NCBI GenBank assembly: GCA_963799365.1
Contig: CAWCWV010000015.1
Coordinates: forward strand, 62,001-126,000
DNA length: 64,000 bases
Direction of reading: 5' to 3'
DNA from: Marinirhabdus sp963799365
GTDB lineage: Bacteria; Bacteroidota; Bacteroidia; Flavobacteriales; Flavobacteriaceae
Part shown: piece after piece, positions 9,056-18,900 of the stretch
How positions within the stretch are numbered: the stretch's first letter is position 1
Layout: every line of letters begins with the position of its first letter
Notes under the pieces: model-generated
Seen by the model: only the letters and a program-made list of their open reading frames with translations
The model's database searches: none
What the model was told of the DNA's origin: nothing
Translations under genes and position numbers: made by a program

Positions 9056-10075
9056 ATGCTAAAAAAGGTTTTATTGCTTCTCACTATTGTAATGGCGCTA
9101 CCCGCTGTTTCGCAAATAGGAGGACGTGCAACCTACCAGTTTTTAGATTTGGTTGCTTCTACAAGACAAGCGGCTTTAGGAGGAAAAAATATTACCAATT
9201 ACGATTACGATCCAACACAGGGATTGTATAATCCGGCAGCGATCAATCCTGCCATGGACAATCAGTTAGCGCTTAATTACGCAAACTATATTGGCGATGT
9301 AAACTACGGTACTGCTACCTACGCTTATTTATGGGACAGACGCACACAGGTGTTGCATACAGGTGTTACATACATTAATTACGGAAATTTTGACGGCTAC
9401 GATGAAAACGGAAATGCAACCGATAGTTTTAGTGGTGGCGAAATTGCCCTTTCCGTAGGCCATGCGAGAAATGTGGCATTCACTAACTTTCATATTGGCG
9501 CAAATCTGAAGCTTATTTCTTCAAAGTTAGAGCAGTATACATCTTTTGGAGTAGCAGCAGACATTGGGGTAATGTATGTTTATGAAGACTGGGATTTACA
9601 TATTACAGGTGTTGCCAGAAATGTAGGTACTCAAATTACGCCTTACGAAAATACGTACGAAAAATTACCTTTTGAGCTTATTTTCGGAATTTCACAGACA
9701 CTGGAAAATATTCCTATTCGTTGGCATTTTACTTTGGAAAATATGCAACGATGGAATATCGCTTTTGCCAATCCCAACCGAGATGAAATAGATTTGGAAG
9801 GGCAGGTTACTTCAGAAAATATAGGTCTTATAGACAATGCGTTTCGACATATGATTTTTGCTATCGAAATTTTTCCTGAAAGTGGGTTCAACCTTCGTTT
9901 GGGTTATAATGTGCGTCGGGCAGAGGAACTTCGTATTGTGGACCAGCGTTCTTTTGCAGGTTTAACTGCAGGATTTTCTATAAAATTAAATAAGTTACGC
10001 CTTAGTTATGCCTATTCAAGATTTAATAGTGCAGCAACCACAAGCACCTTTGGGCTTAATATAAACCTGCAATAA
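9056..10075 (+). CDS. porQ: type IX secretion system outer-membrane protein PorQ
   Basis: 339 residues. The signal peptide is about 1-19 (ending AVS-Q). A FadL/PorV-like beta-barrel follows, starting with the conserved GGRATYQFLDL and AALGGKN segments. PorQ is an outer-membrane component of the type IX secretion system used by Bacteroidota to export gliding adhesins and exoenzymes. Its stop overlaps the start of cmk (TAATG), so the two genes are translationally coupled; this porQ-cmk pairing helps support the call. Confidence 0.92.
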   Translation: MLKKVLLLLTIVMALPAVSQIGGRATYQFLDLVASTRQAALGGKNITNYDYDPTQGLYNPAAINPAMDNQLALNYANYIGDVNYGTATYAYLWDRRTQVLHTGVTYINYGNFDGYDENGNATDSFSGGEIALSVGHARNVAFTNFHIGANLKLISSKLEQYTSFGVAADIGVMYVYEDWDLHITGVARNVGTQITPYENTYEKLPFELIFGISQTLENIPIRWHFTLENMQRWNIAFANPNRDEIDLEGQVTSENIGLIDNAFRHMIFAIEIFPESGFNLRLGYNVRRAEELRIVDQRSFAGLTAGFSIKLNKLRLSYAYSRFNSAATTSTFGLNINLQ

Positions 10076-10767
10076 TGCACAAAATTACCATTGCCATAGA
10101 CGGTTATTCATCTACAGGAAAAAGTACAGTTGCCAAACAATTGGCAGATTGGCTGGAGTATGTATATGTGGATACGGGTGCTATGTACAGGGCTGTTACG
10201 CTTTTTGCAATGCAAAATAATATGGTTGCTGAAGGCGAGGTAAATACTTCAAAATTAATTGCTGCATTGGCTTCTATCCAATTAGATTTTAAAAAGAATA
10301 GAGCGGGTAAAGCAGAAATTCATCTCAATGGTGAAAATGTAGAGAAAGAAATTCGCCATTTGAATGTGTCAGAATATGTAAGTCCTGTGGCCACCATTAG
10401 CGAAGTACGCCGAAAACTGGTCCAGCAACAACAAAAAATGGGCGAGGGGAAAGGTGTAGTCATGGATGGTCGTGATATTGGTACCGTAGTCTTCCCAAAT
10501 GCCGAGCTTAAGATTTTCATGACCGCGACCCCACAACAGCGGGCCGAACGTCGCTATAAAGAGCTGCTAGAAAATGGCGATACAGTTACTTATAAAGAAG
10601 TGCTGGAAAATGTGCAAGAGCGCGATCGTATCGATACTTCCCGAGAAGACTCTCCATTACGCAAAGCTAAAGACGCTATAGAAATAGACAATAGCGAAAT
10701 GAATCCGGAAGATCAGTTTCACACTATTTTACAATTAGCGAAAGATAGGATTGCAGGGCGGGTTTGA
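10075..10767 (+). CDS. cmk: (d)CMP kinase
   Basis: 230 residues. P-loop GYSSTGKST is at about 9-17, followed by the substrate-binding DTGAMYRAVT motif, MDGRDIGTVVFPNA and the lid RRYKEL. The enzyme phosphorylates CMP and dCMP to the diphosphates with ATP, feeding nucleotide synthesis. Size and motifs are standard. The ATG overlaps the porQ stop by one base. Confidence 0.97.
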   Translation: MHKITIAIDGYSSTGKSTVAKQLADWLEYVYVDTGAMYRAVTLFAMQNNMVAEGEVNTSKLIAALASIQLDFKKNRAGKAEIHLNGENVEKEIRHLNVSEYVSPVATISEVRRKLVQQQQKMGEGKGVVMDGRDIGTVVFPNAELKIFMTATPQQRAERRYKELLENGDTVTYKEVLENVQERDRIDTSREDSPLRKAKDAIEIDNSEMNPEDQFHTILQLAKDRIAGRV

Positions 10768-10797
10768 TTCAAAGTTTCGAATTCCAAGTTCAAAATT

Positions 10798-10821
10798 AAA
10801 AAAAGGAGCTAGGTTAGCTCC
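10798..10821 (-). terminator. terminator read on the minus strand
   Basis: A perfect stem GGAGCTA/TAGCTCC with a 3-nt loop is followed, on the minus strand, by a run of seven T. It lies between the convergent cmk and DUF4377/META genes and would stop leftward transcription. A second GC-rich inverted sequence (TTCCCC ... GGGGGAA, 10864-10887) lies between it and the META gene. Confidence 0.7.
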
Positions 10822-10978
10822 TTCCCCCCAGCGGCTTCGTTTTTTTTAAATTTTATACCTAAGTTTTCCCCGCGTATTGGGGGAAGGTGGATTTCGGAAA
10901 CAACATAAATTGTAGAGCGCAATTTCAAACCCGAAATTCGGAAGGGGGAAATTAAAATTAAGTATACTAAAACTTTTC

Positions 10979-11674
10979 TCAATCTACCTTTACAAATTGC
11001 AACACTTCATCCCCTTCGGCATTATAAAAATAAAGGTGTGATTTTTCAATCTTATAGGTCGAAGTAGCGCTCATTGCTTTGTTAAAAGCATCTGGTATTT
11101 CCATATTTGGACACATCATCTTAGTGCTGCCCATTTTTGAAAAGCTCAGTTGGGTTTCAGTAAGTGTTTCAATACTCCCAAAAAGGCTGTTACAACCATC
11201 GGTACCACCAATACGCTTTTCAGCTACAAAAATTTCCAATGAGGGTTGTTTGTTTGGCTTTTGTTTAGTTTCAGAAGAAATGTCTTTATTGTTAATCGCA
11301 AGCAATGCCCAAATATCATGGAGCCTAAACGTGGGTTCTTGTTTTTTATCCAAAACTTCTAAAAGGGTATATGTAATTGAGGAAGCATCTGCAGGTACTT
11401 TTGCTGGGTCTAATTTTTCTTCTTTTATAGAAAGTTTATAAGTGTAGCCTTGTTGATAGTTAAAGCCTTCAATATTTCCGTAGAAATTACTCCAAGCACC
11501 AGCTGGCATAGTTTCCCCTTTTTTTATTTGAAGGCATTGCATCTTTCCAACACCTTCACAGAGTACTTTATTGCTGTTTATATAATAAGTCACTGTTTTT
11601 GAGTTTTCTTCTTTAGCATCTCCGCAGGAATTAATGGCAAAAATGGTTAATAGAATAGAGGCAATAAATTTCAT
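10979..11674 (-). CDS. DUF4377 plus META/HslJ domain lipoprotein
   Basis: 231 residues. A lipoprotein signal ends in AINSC (Cys17). A DUF4377 domain (about 27-108, with CLQIKKG and FYGNIEGFNYQQGYTYKLSI) is followed by a META/HslJ-like domain (about 112-229, with the signature GTDGCNSLFGSIE and MMCPNMEIPDAF). META domains occur in envelope lipoproteins linked to heat or antibiotic tolerance in other bacteria; the biochemical role is unknown. It is a single gene, convergent with cmk. Confidence 0.85.
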   Translation of the reverse strand: MKFIASILLTIFAINSCGDAKEENSKTVTYYINSNKVLCEGVGKMQCLQIKKGETMPAGAWSNFYGNIEGFNYQQGYTYKLSIKEEKLDPAKVPADASSITYTLLEVLDKKQEPTFRLHDIWALLAINNKDISSETKQKPNKQPSLEIFVAEKRIGGTDGCNSLFGSIETLTETQLSFSKMGSTKMMCPNMEIPDAFNKAMSATSTYKIEKSHLYFYNAEGDEVLQFVKVD

Positions 11675-11866
11675 GTTTTTTGTTTTTATAAAATTAAGAA
11701 GCAGGGCTGTAACGCTTAAACTTTTATAAAAAGTTTAAGGTTTGTGCCTCTCCAGTTCAAGTTTTTTAAAATACTACCGCTTTTTCAAAATTCACTAGAG
11801 CTGACGATTAGAATAACCAAGTTGAAATCAAACATCTTCCATCATATATCTAAAATTGATAAAGCC

Positions 11867-11897
11867 TTTGATTTTCAAAAGAAAAATAGTATTTTTG
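11867..11897 (+). promoter_or_regulatory. Bacteroidota-type sigma-A promoter of rpsA
   Basis: TTTG at 11867-11870, a spacer of exactly 19 nt, then TATTTTTG at 11890-11897. This matches the family consensus TTTG-N19-TAnnTTTG. Transcription would begin near 11904, leaving a leader of about 200 nt. Confidence 0.8.
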
Positions 11898-12107
11898 CAC
11901 CCCTCTAAAGCAGAAAATCTGCTGAGGGCAAGCTCCTTTTAGCGACAGCATCAAGTATAAAAGGAAATTTAAAAAAACGAAAACTAAACCCTCTTGTGGG
12001 ACAGTCGCAGTAACTACTTGAAAGAACACAGGATACAAAGTTAAAAGTGCTTTGTCTTTTCCGTGAAGGCGGAAAACTAAAAAAGTACTTTAAACAACTA
12101 AACTAAA
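11898..12107 (+). promoter_or_regulatory. long 5' leader of rpsA, with hairpins
   Basis: This is untranslated sequence between the predicted start point and the rpsA ATG. It contains a nested hairpin (CCCTC ... AGCAG aaaat CTGCT ... GAGGG, about 11900-11929) and a second one just before the gene (TTTTCCGTGAAGGCGGAAAA, 12057-12076). Leaders of this length on ribosomal-protein genes often serve autoregulation; that is inference here. No ORF of note was seen in it. Confidence 0.5.
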
Positions 12108-14060
12108 ATGGCTGATAAAGCAAAAACAAAAGAAGAAGCTGCAGAAAAAGTTGCAGACAAAGCAGTTGAAACTTCTGCAGCAGTAGAAGAGACTACAAAA
12201 CCAACCAGAACCAGAACAACTTCACAAGAAGAGGAAACAGAAGATGTAACCGAAGCTAAAGACGAAAAAAGTACTGAAGCTCCTAAAGAAGATGTATCTC
12301 CTCAACAAAAAAATCCAGAAAAATTTCTCGAAGATTTTAACTGGCACAACTACGAAGAGGGTATTGACCCGGTAGATGGACAGCAATTGGAAGAGTTCGA
12401 AAAATTAGTAGCCGAAAACTTCGTAGATACCTTAGACGATGAGGTAGTTGAAGGAGTAGTAATCCACCTTTCAGACCGTGATGCGATTATTGACATTAAC
12501 GCGAAGAGTGAAGGAGTTATTTCTTTAAACGAATTTCGTTACAACCCAGACTTAAAAGTAGGGGACAAAGTAGAAGTATTAATAGATGTACGTGAAGACA
12601 GCACAGGACAGTTAATCTTGTCTCACCGTAAAGCACGTACTATTAAGGCTTGGGATCGTGTAAATGCAGCTCATGACGAAAGTACTATCGTTAACGGTTT
12701 TGTGAAGTGCAGAACAAAAGGAGGTATGATCGTAGATGTATTTGGAATTGAGGCATTCTTGCCTGGTTCACAAATAGATGTGAAGCCAATTCGCGATTAC
12801 GATGTATACGTAGGAAAAACAATGGAATTCAAAGTGGTGAAAATAAACCACGAATTCAAAAACGTTGTAGTTTCTCACAAAGCGTTGATCGAAGCAGATA
12901 TCGAAGAACAGAAAAAAGAAATTATCGGGCAGCTTGAAAAAGGTCAGGTATTGGAAGGTGTTGTTAAAAACATCACTTCTTACGGAGTATTTGTGGATCT
13001 TGGAGGTGTTGACGGTTTGGTACACATTACAGACCTTTCTTGGTCACGTATCAACCACCCGAACGAGATTGTAGAGCTAGACCAGAAATTGAACGTGGTA
13101 ATCTTAGACTTTGATGAAGATAAGACACGTATCCAGTTAGGATTGAAGCAATTAAATGCACATCCTTGGGAAGCACTTGGTGAAGAAATGAAAGTAGGTG
13201 ACAAAGTAGAAGGGAAAGTAGTTGTTATTGCAGACTACGGTGCCTTTGTTGAAGTTACTGAAGGAGTAGAAGGATTGATCCACGTTTCTGAAATGTCTTG
13301 GTCTACGCACTTGCGTAGCGCACAGGATTTTGTGAATGTAGGAGATAAAGTGAACGCTCAAATCTTAACACTGGATAGAGAAGAACGCAAAATGAGTCTT
13401 GGTATTAAGCAATTAACGCCAGACCCATGGACACATATCACTACCAAATACCCAGTTGGTTCACGCCACACAGGGATTGTACGTAACTTCACCAACTTTG
13501 GTGTGTTTGTAGAATTGGAAGAAGGTATCGATGGACTTATCTACATTAGCGACCTTTCTTGGACTAAGAAAGTGAAGCACCCTAGCGAATTTACCAATAT
13601 TGGTGATAAGTTGGAGGTTGTAGTGTTAGAACTAGATGTAGAAGGGCGTAAGTTAAGCTTAGGTCACAAACAGACAGAAGATAACCCTTGGGATAAATAC
13701 GAAGATGAGTTTAAAGTTGGATCTAAGCACACAGCTGCTATCGATGAGATGGTAGACAAAGGAGCGGTGATTAACTTCAACGAAGACATTTCTGCATTTG
13801 TACCAAAGCGTCACTTAGAGAAAGAAGACGGAACCGACCTTAACAAAGGGGAAGAAGCAGAATTCCAGATCATTGAGTTCAACAAAGAATTCAAGAAAGT
13901 GGTAGCGTCGCATATGGCGATTCACAAAGAAGAAGAAGCAAAAATTGTAAAGCAAGCTGCTAAAAAAGCTGCTGCACAAGCCGAAGAGTCTAAACCGACC
14001 CTTGGAGATGCGAATTCTAAATTGCAAGAATTGAAAGACAAAATGGACGGGAAAAGTTAA
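12108..14060 (+). CDS. rpsA: 30S ribosomal protein S1
   Basis: 650 residues. An acidic, low-complexity N-terminal extension (about 1-90) precedes six S1/OB-fold RNA-binding repeats from about 110 to 615, the clearest being KNITSYGVFVDLGGVDGLVH, VIADYGAFVEVTEGVEGLIH and RNFTNFGVFVELEEGIDGLI. S1 binds mRNA on the small subunit; in Bacteroidota it is unusually important because Shine-Dalgarno pairing is little used. It has its own promoter and long leader, and a strong terminator follows 22 bp downstream. Confidence 0.97.
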   Translation: MADKAKTKEEAAEKVADKAVETSAAVEETTKPTRTRTTSQEEETEDVTEAKDEKSTEAPKEDVSPQQKNPEKFLEDFNWHNYEEGIDPVDGQQLEEFEKLVAENFVDTLDDEVVEGVVIHLSDRDAIIDINAKSEGVISLNEFRYNPDLKVGDKVEVLIDVREDSTGQLILSHRKARTIKAWDRVNAAHDESTIVNGFVKCRTKGGMIVDVFGIEAFLPGSQIDVKPIRDYDVYVGKTMEFKVVKINHEFKNVVVSHKALIEADIEEQKKEIIGQLEKGQVLEGVVKNITSYGVFVDLGGVDGLVHITDLSWSRINHPNEIVELDQKLNVVILDFDEDKTRIQLGLKQLNAHPWEALGEEMKVGDKVEGKVVVIADYGAFVEVTEGVEGLIHVSEMSWSTHLRSAQDFVNVGDKVNAQILTLDREERKMSLGIKQLTPDPWTHITTKYPVGSRHTGIVRNFTNFGVFVELEEGIDGLIYISDLSWTKKVKHPSEFTNIGDKLEVVVLELDVEGRKLSLGHKQTEDNPWDKYEDEFKVGSKHTAAIDEMVDKGAVINFNEDISAFVPKRHLEKEDGTDLNKGEEAEFQIIEFNKEFKKVVASHMAIHKEEEAKIVKQAAKKAAAQAEESKPTLGDANSKLQELKDKMDGKS

Positions 14061-14082
14061 TCCTGAAAATTTATAGGTAATT

Positions 14083-14128
14083 AAAAGCCCTTCCTCCCGA
14101 TAGTTATCGGGATTGGAGGGGCTTTTTT
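14083..14128 (+). terminator. terminator after rpsA
   Basis: A long stem AAAAGCCC ... GGGGCTTTTTT encloses an inner perfect stem CCCGATA/TATCGGG and ends in a T run. The same inner CCCGATA(A/G)TTATCGGG palindrome recurs in the element at 40900-40943. Confidence 0.9.
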
Positions 14129-14129
14129 A

Positions 14130-14441
14130 TGTTTGATTTCTATATCTTTTCGGGGTAACAATAAACATACCTATCAAGTTAGATGAGTTTGTTACGCTAT
14201 AATGACAGAATTAGAAAGAGAATTCATTTCAGATATGAACAATTAACTGTTGCCAACAACCCTTTTAATAGCGCACTTACATCTATCCAACATAAAACTC
14301 TCTAACTAAGTGAAAAATCATGCCTTTGATATCATAAGGAGCCACTTTACAAAAAATTGACACTTTTTTTACATTTAGTATAGCCATATTTTAAGATACC
14401 TACTCTACATTTGATTTGTAATCATCTTAAAATGAACAAAT
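14130..14441. other. 312-bp gap without a gene
   Basis: Only very short ORFs occur. A possible -7 promoter element TACATTTG (14406-14413) lies about 30 bp before the next gene, but no TTTG was found at the right spacing. Nothing else is recognised. Confidence 0.5.
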
Positions 14442-15239
14442 ATGAAAAGGTATGTAATAGTAGTTTGTACACTGGGGGCCATTGTTAGTCAGACAGCTTG
14501 TGATGCTCACAAAAGGTCTGAAGCAGGATCAACTAAGGAAATTGCATTGGTGAACGAAGAACCAGTGAGCCAACCCCATTTGGTCGCAGAAAAGTCATTC
14601 CCCGATTTTATCTATGAAGTAGGCTCAAGATTTTCCGCTATAACGAAATCAGACTTGAATAAAGCTAGAAATTTCAGTGATTTTATTGAGTTTGAAGATG
14701 CCGAACGAATTGCATCCTACAAATCTATGAGTGTAACCCTCTTAAAGGTAGATAACATGTCTGACCAGGTAGAAACGAGTACAAGTGGTATTTTAACACC
14801 AGCTCAACTTACACTTCTAAAAGCTGCACCCTATTCCACAAACCTCGTAATAAAAGCCGATTTCATGGAACGTTATTCCGAAACCGATTATCTAGGATCT
14901 AATTATGCGTCACCCTATTTTACCGTTGTGCCAGAAAAGCAAGCAGCCTACAAATCAGGTAATGGGGCTTTAAAAAAATATCTCAGGATAGAAAGCGAAA
15001 TCGCTAGGAAAGATGTAATTCCAGAAAAATTGCAACCAGCTAAGCTATATTTTACAGTTACCAAAGATGGCACTATTGAACAGGTGAAATTAGACAGAAC
15101 TTCTGGCTATCCAATTGTAGATAAAACAATGATTGAGCTCATTACCAAAACAGAAACATTATGGGATCCAGCCGAGAATAGTAAAGGTGAAAGAGTAGAC
15201 CAGGAACTTGTAGTTTCTTTTGGTTTACTGGGTTGCTAA
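14442..15239 (+). CDS. lipoprotein with TonB-like C-terminal domain
   Basis: 265 residues. A lipoprotein-type signal ends at Cys20 (IVSQTAC). The middle part is unassigned. The last 80 residues look like a TonB C-terminal/energy-transducer fold (KLYFTVTKDGTIEQVKLDRTSGYPIVDKTMIELI ends with a helix and a final beta strand), which normally contacts outer-membrane receptors. Unlike true TonB it has no N-terminal membrane helix or proline-rich linker, so a stand-alone periplasmic role is more likely. A bidirectional terminator follows. Confidence 0.7.
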   Translation: MKRYVIVVCTLGAIVSQTACDAHKRSEAGSTKEIALVNEEPVSQPHLVAEKSFPDFIYEVGSRFSAITKSDLNKARNFSDFIEFEDAERIASYKSMSVTLLKVDNMSDQVETSTSGILTPAQLTLLKAAPYSTNLVIKADFMERYSETDYLGSNYASPYFTVVPEKQAAYKSGNGALKKYLRIESEIARKDVIPEKLQPAKLYFTVTKDGTIEQVKLDRTSGYPIVDKTMIELITKTETLWDPAENSKGERVDQELVVSFGLLGC

Positions 15240-15254
15240 TAGCTTTACATTAAC

Positions 15255-15287
15255 AAAAAAATCCCACCATTTGGTGGGATTCTAATT
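15255..15287. terminator. bidirectional terminator between convergent genes
   Basis: A perfect stem ATCCCACC/GGTGGGAT (15261-15280) is flanked by A-rich sequence on the left and T-rich sequence on the right. It therefore serves the rightward TonB-like gene and the leftward small gene at 15305. Confidence 0.85.
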
Positions 15288-15304
15288 TATTCTGTAAGCA
15301 AATA

Positions 15305-15520
15305 TTAACTTGCAGTCTTTTTCAATTCAGTATATTTTTCGCTGATTGATTTATTTATGTCTCCTGCCGTTTCTTTAATTTTGTTTCCTGCATCGTTCAC
15401 TCGGCCTTTTAATTTTGCCTTTTCTGCTGGTGTCATGGTTTTGTATTTCCAATATGCCAATCCGCCTGCGATTCCTGCTCCAATAAGGGCTAATAAACCT
15501 GTTTTTTGATTCTTATTCAT
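15305..15520 (-). CDS. small YtxH-like membrane-anchored protein
   Basis: 71 residues from ATG 15520 (MNKNQKTGLL); an upstream in-frame ATG at 15556 would add a 12-residue polar tail. There is one N-terminal hydrophobic helix (about 7-23, GLLALIGAGIAGGLAYW), then a charged amphipathic segment with KLKGRVNDAGNKIKETAGDI. This layout resembles YtxH-type general stress proteins. The next leftward gene upstream is a 45-residue membrane peptide. No mechanism can be deduced. Confidence 0.7.
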   Translation of the reverse strand: MNKNQKTGLLALIGAGIAGGLAYWKYKTMTPAEKAKLKGRVNDAGNKIKETAGDINKSISEKYTELKKTAS

Positions 15521-15616
15521 TGTTATAGTTGTTTTTTTGTTTAAACTCATATACAAATGTAAGACGTTTGAACGCTGTAACAGTGGGGTTTAATACAACT
15601 TTAGCTTAAATTAAAG

Positions 15617-15754
15617 TTAAAACCATTCCAATACATATCCTAGAACTACATAAAGAATGATAAAGACAAAAATGGTCCCGATACAGCCGCATTTTCCGCC
15701 GCCAATTTTCTTAGCACCCCAGGCCGCACCAATTATTTGCAATAGTTTTTTCAT
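15617..15754 (-). CDS. 45-residue glycine/cysteine-containing membrane peptide
   Basis: A short ORF: MKKLLQIIGAAWGAKKIGG, then a small CGC motif, a strong membrane helix (about 26-42) and EWF at the end. The basic start, GGG/CGC knot and hydrophobic tail give it the look of a genuine small membrane protein (compare bacterial YqaE-like peptides). It lies 96 bp upstream of the YtxH-like gene on the same strand. Function unknown. Confidence 0.55.
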   Translation of the reverse strand: MKKLLQIIGAAWGAKKIGGGKCGCIGTIFVFIILYVVLGYVLEWF

Positions 15755-15903
15755 AGTATTTTAAGTGTGTTAAATATAAATTTTAAATACAGGATCTTGT
15801 CACACTAAGCACAGTCGAATTAATTCAAACTTCCGAATTTTCATTAGTCTTCGAATGCGCTCAGACTGACATTTTACTTAAAAATACAGTTTCCGGTGAG
15901 GCT

Positions 15904-18900
15904 TTAATTCTCAATATAAGGAGCACCTGCATTTTGTAATTCGGTATATATCACGTCCAATGCTTGTTGGGATACTTTCAACTTTGCCAATGCATTTGAA
16001 ATTTGAGCTTTCACAATTTGTAATTGCTGATTGTGTGAAGTGGTTGGGCCGTAAGTAGACCTTTCAATTCCTCTATAAATTGCAAACATGCGATCTCCTA
16101 AGGCAGGGTTACCTTTTTCACCAATTTCATTTCTAGCGTAGTTTCCGTTTAACTCAGTATTTAATTGTTGTAGCTCTTGTAGTACTGTCATTAAGCGCTC
16201 ATTCATAATTCCTGGAGCAATACGGCTTCGCGTAAGAGCTGTTTGCATTGCTTTAGCACGGTTTATAGATTTATCTAACCCCATATTAAGCTGTGCTACA
16301 GAACGCTGCGTGTCTTCATAAGTTCTCCAAAATGCGGAGGCTTCTTGTGGAGTCACCGTTTTTATTGAGCTTTCATATAAGGGCTTTACTTCAAAGCTTT
16401 TTGCATCACTAAGTTTGGTAACATTTCCATTGTCATTTAGATACATCGTGACATTATAGGTTCCGGGAGGTGCTAGCAAGCCCGATGGATTCTTATCTTT
16501 CTCTTTTTCATTTTGTTGAAGCGTAAGCGCATCCAAAGCCGGATAACGCAAATCCCAGGCAATTCTGTTAATTCCTTTTTTGGCAGGTGCTGTGATATTT
16601 CGAATTACTTTTCCTTGAGTGTCGGTTACGGTAAACACTACTTTAGGTTCGGTTTCCAGCACTTCTTTTTCGAGTGCATCCCAACCTTCAAAAGGCACAT
16701 CGACTCCTATCATGTTTTTCTCTTTCGCTTTTCGCTTTGCTTTAGAGGTTTCATAATTGTCTTTCAAATAATAAGTGAATAAGGCTCCAAAATCTGGATT
16801 AGGCGCTACAAAATGATTGTCACCCATGCTTCCTTTGTCAGCATCAAAACTTAAATGCGACTTTGGAATAAACCACCAAGCGTCACGAACCGGGAACAAC
16901 ATAGCAGTTTCGTTCTCTAAGTTGTTTTCTGAAATTTCCCGCAAAGCAGTATAATCATCCAGAATATAAAATCCGCGTCCAAACGAAGCTCCCACTAAGT
17001 CATTTTCCCGACGCTGAATTGCTAAGTCTCTAAATGAAATGGTTGGCACACCACCTTTCATCATAGTCCAGTGTTTTCCGCCGTTTATGGAAACATAAAT
17101 ACCAAATTCAGAAGCTAGGAAAAGTAGATTTGGCTTTACGTGATCTTGCACAATTCGCCATATTAGCGTTCTGTCTGGAATATTATTCCGTAGCGAAGTC
17201 CACGTTTTACCTTTGTCGGTACTTTTCATTAAATAAGGTGTAAAGTCGCCATATTTATGGTTGTCCAATACTACATATACTGTATTGGCATCAAAGATAT
17301 CTGCTTTGATATCATTTATAAAAGCCGTTGCAGGTACGCCAGGCATATTTCCAACATTCACTTTTCGCCAAGAGCCACCATCATTTTCAGAAATTTGTAT
17401 GCTTCCATCATCCGTTCCAGCATAGAGCAATCCCTTTTGTTTTGGAGATTCGGCTAAGGAAGTGATGGTGTTATAATTAGACATTGCATATACATCCCAG
17501 GGCGCATCCCATGATTGTTGTTTCCCATAAATGGGGAGCGTAATTCGTTCTTCATTCTTAGTCAAATCTCCCGAAATAGCCGTCCAATCATCTCCACGGT
17601 TATCACTTTTCCACACACGTTGTGAGGCGAAGTATATAGTGGTTGGGTTATGTGGGCTTACCAAAATAGGGGCATCCCAGTTAAAGCGTTCGGTTTTTTC
17701 GTTGGCCGCTGCTTGTGGTTGTATGTCAATGACTTCACCCGTTTTCATATCGATGCGAGACAGGGTTCCTTCTTGTCTTTCGGCATACATAATATCCGGA
17801 TTGCCGGGTTCGGTAGCAGGTTGGTGTCCGTCCCAGTTTAATATAACACTCCAATCGCTATTTTGAATGCCTTGCATGTTATCTGTGCGTGACGGACCGC
17901 CTTCGGTACTATTGTCCTGCGTACCTCCAAAAACGTTGTAAAAAGGGGCTGCATCGTCTACGGCTACCTTGTAAAATTGAGTTACAGGAAGATTTTCCAC
18001 ATACTTCCAGGTTTTGGTATGGTCGAAACTTTCATAGATACCACCATCGGATCCTACAATTAAATAATCGGGATCGCTCATTTTAAAAGCGATGGCATGG
18101 TTATCGCCGTGTTTATTTTCTTCGTTCATACGGTAGAAAGTTTTTCCACCATCTTCTGAAATTTGCAGGTTGTTATCCATTAAGTATAACACTCCTTCGT
18201 GATGTGGGGAAGCATACAGTTCTTGATAATAATGGGGTCCCGTTCCGCCAGACACTGTAGCCGACATCTTTTCCCAGGATTGCCCGCCATTTTCCGAACG
18301 GTACAAACCACCCGTTCTGCGCTCTTCTTCTATAGCAGCATAAATAACATCTGGATCTTGGGGTGAAATAGCCAAGCCCGTTTTTCCCATCCACGTGTCT
18401 GGCAAGCCGGTTTTAAGCTCCATCCAAGTATCGCCTCCGTCTGTACTCTTATACAAACCAGTTCCTGGACCACCACCTACATAGGCAGCTACGGTCCTGT
18501 GACGTTGCCAAGTAGCGGCATATAAAACGTCCGGGTTGTCAGGGTCTATTTCAAGATCGGTTGCGCCAATCCATGCGTCGTCACCTAATGTCTTCCTCCA
18601 CGTTTTTCCGCCATCGGTTGTTTTGTATACACCACGATCGCCGCCCTTACTCCATAATGGTCCTTGTGCAGTTACCCAAACGGTATTACTATCTTCTGGA
18701 TGCACTATAATGCGGGAAATGTGTTCTGAGTTTTCTAAACCTACGTTAGCCCAGGTTTGTCCGCCATCCATACTTTTATATACACCATCCCCATAGCCTA
18801 CGTGGCGACCACCGCTGTCTTCACCAGAGCCTACCCAAACTGTATTCGGGTTTTGTGGATCTAAGGCTACTGTACCAATGGAGTAGGTGGGCTGGTCATC

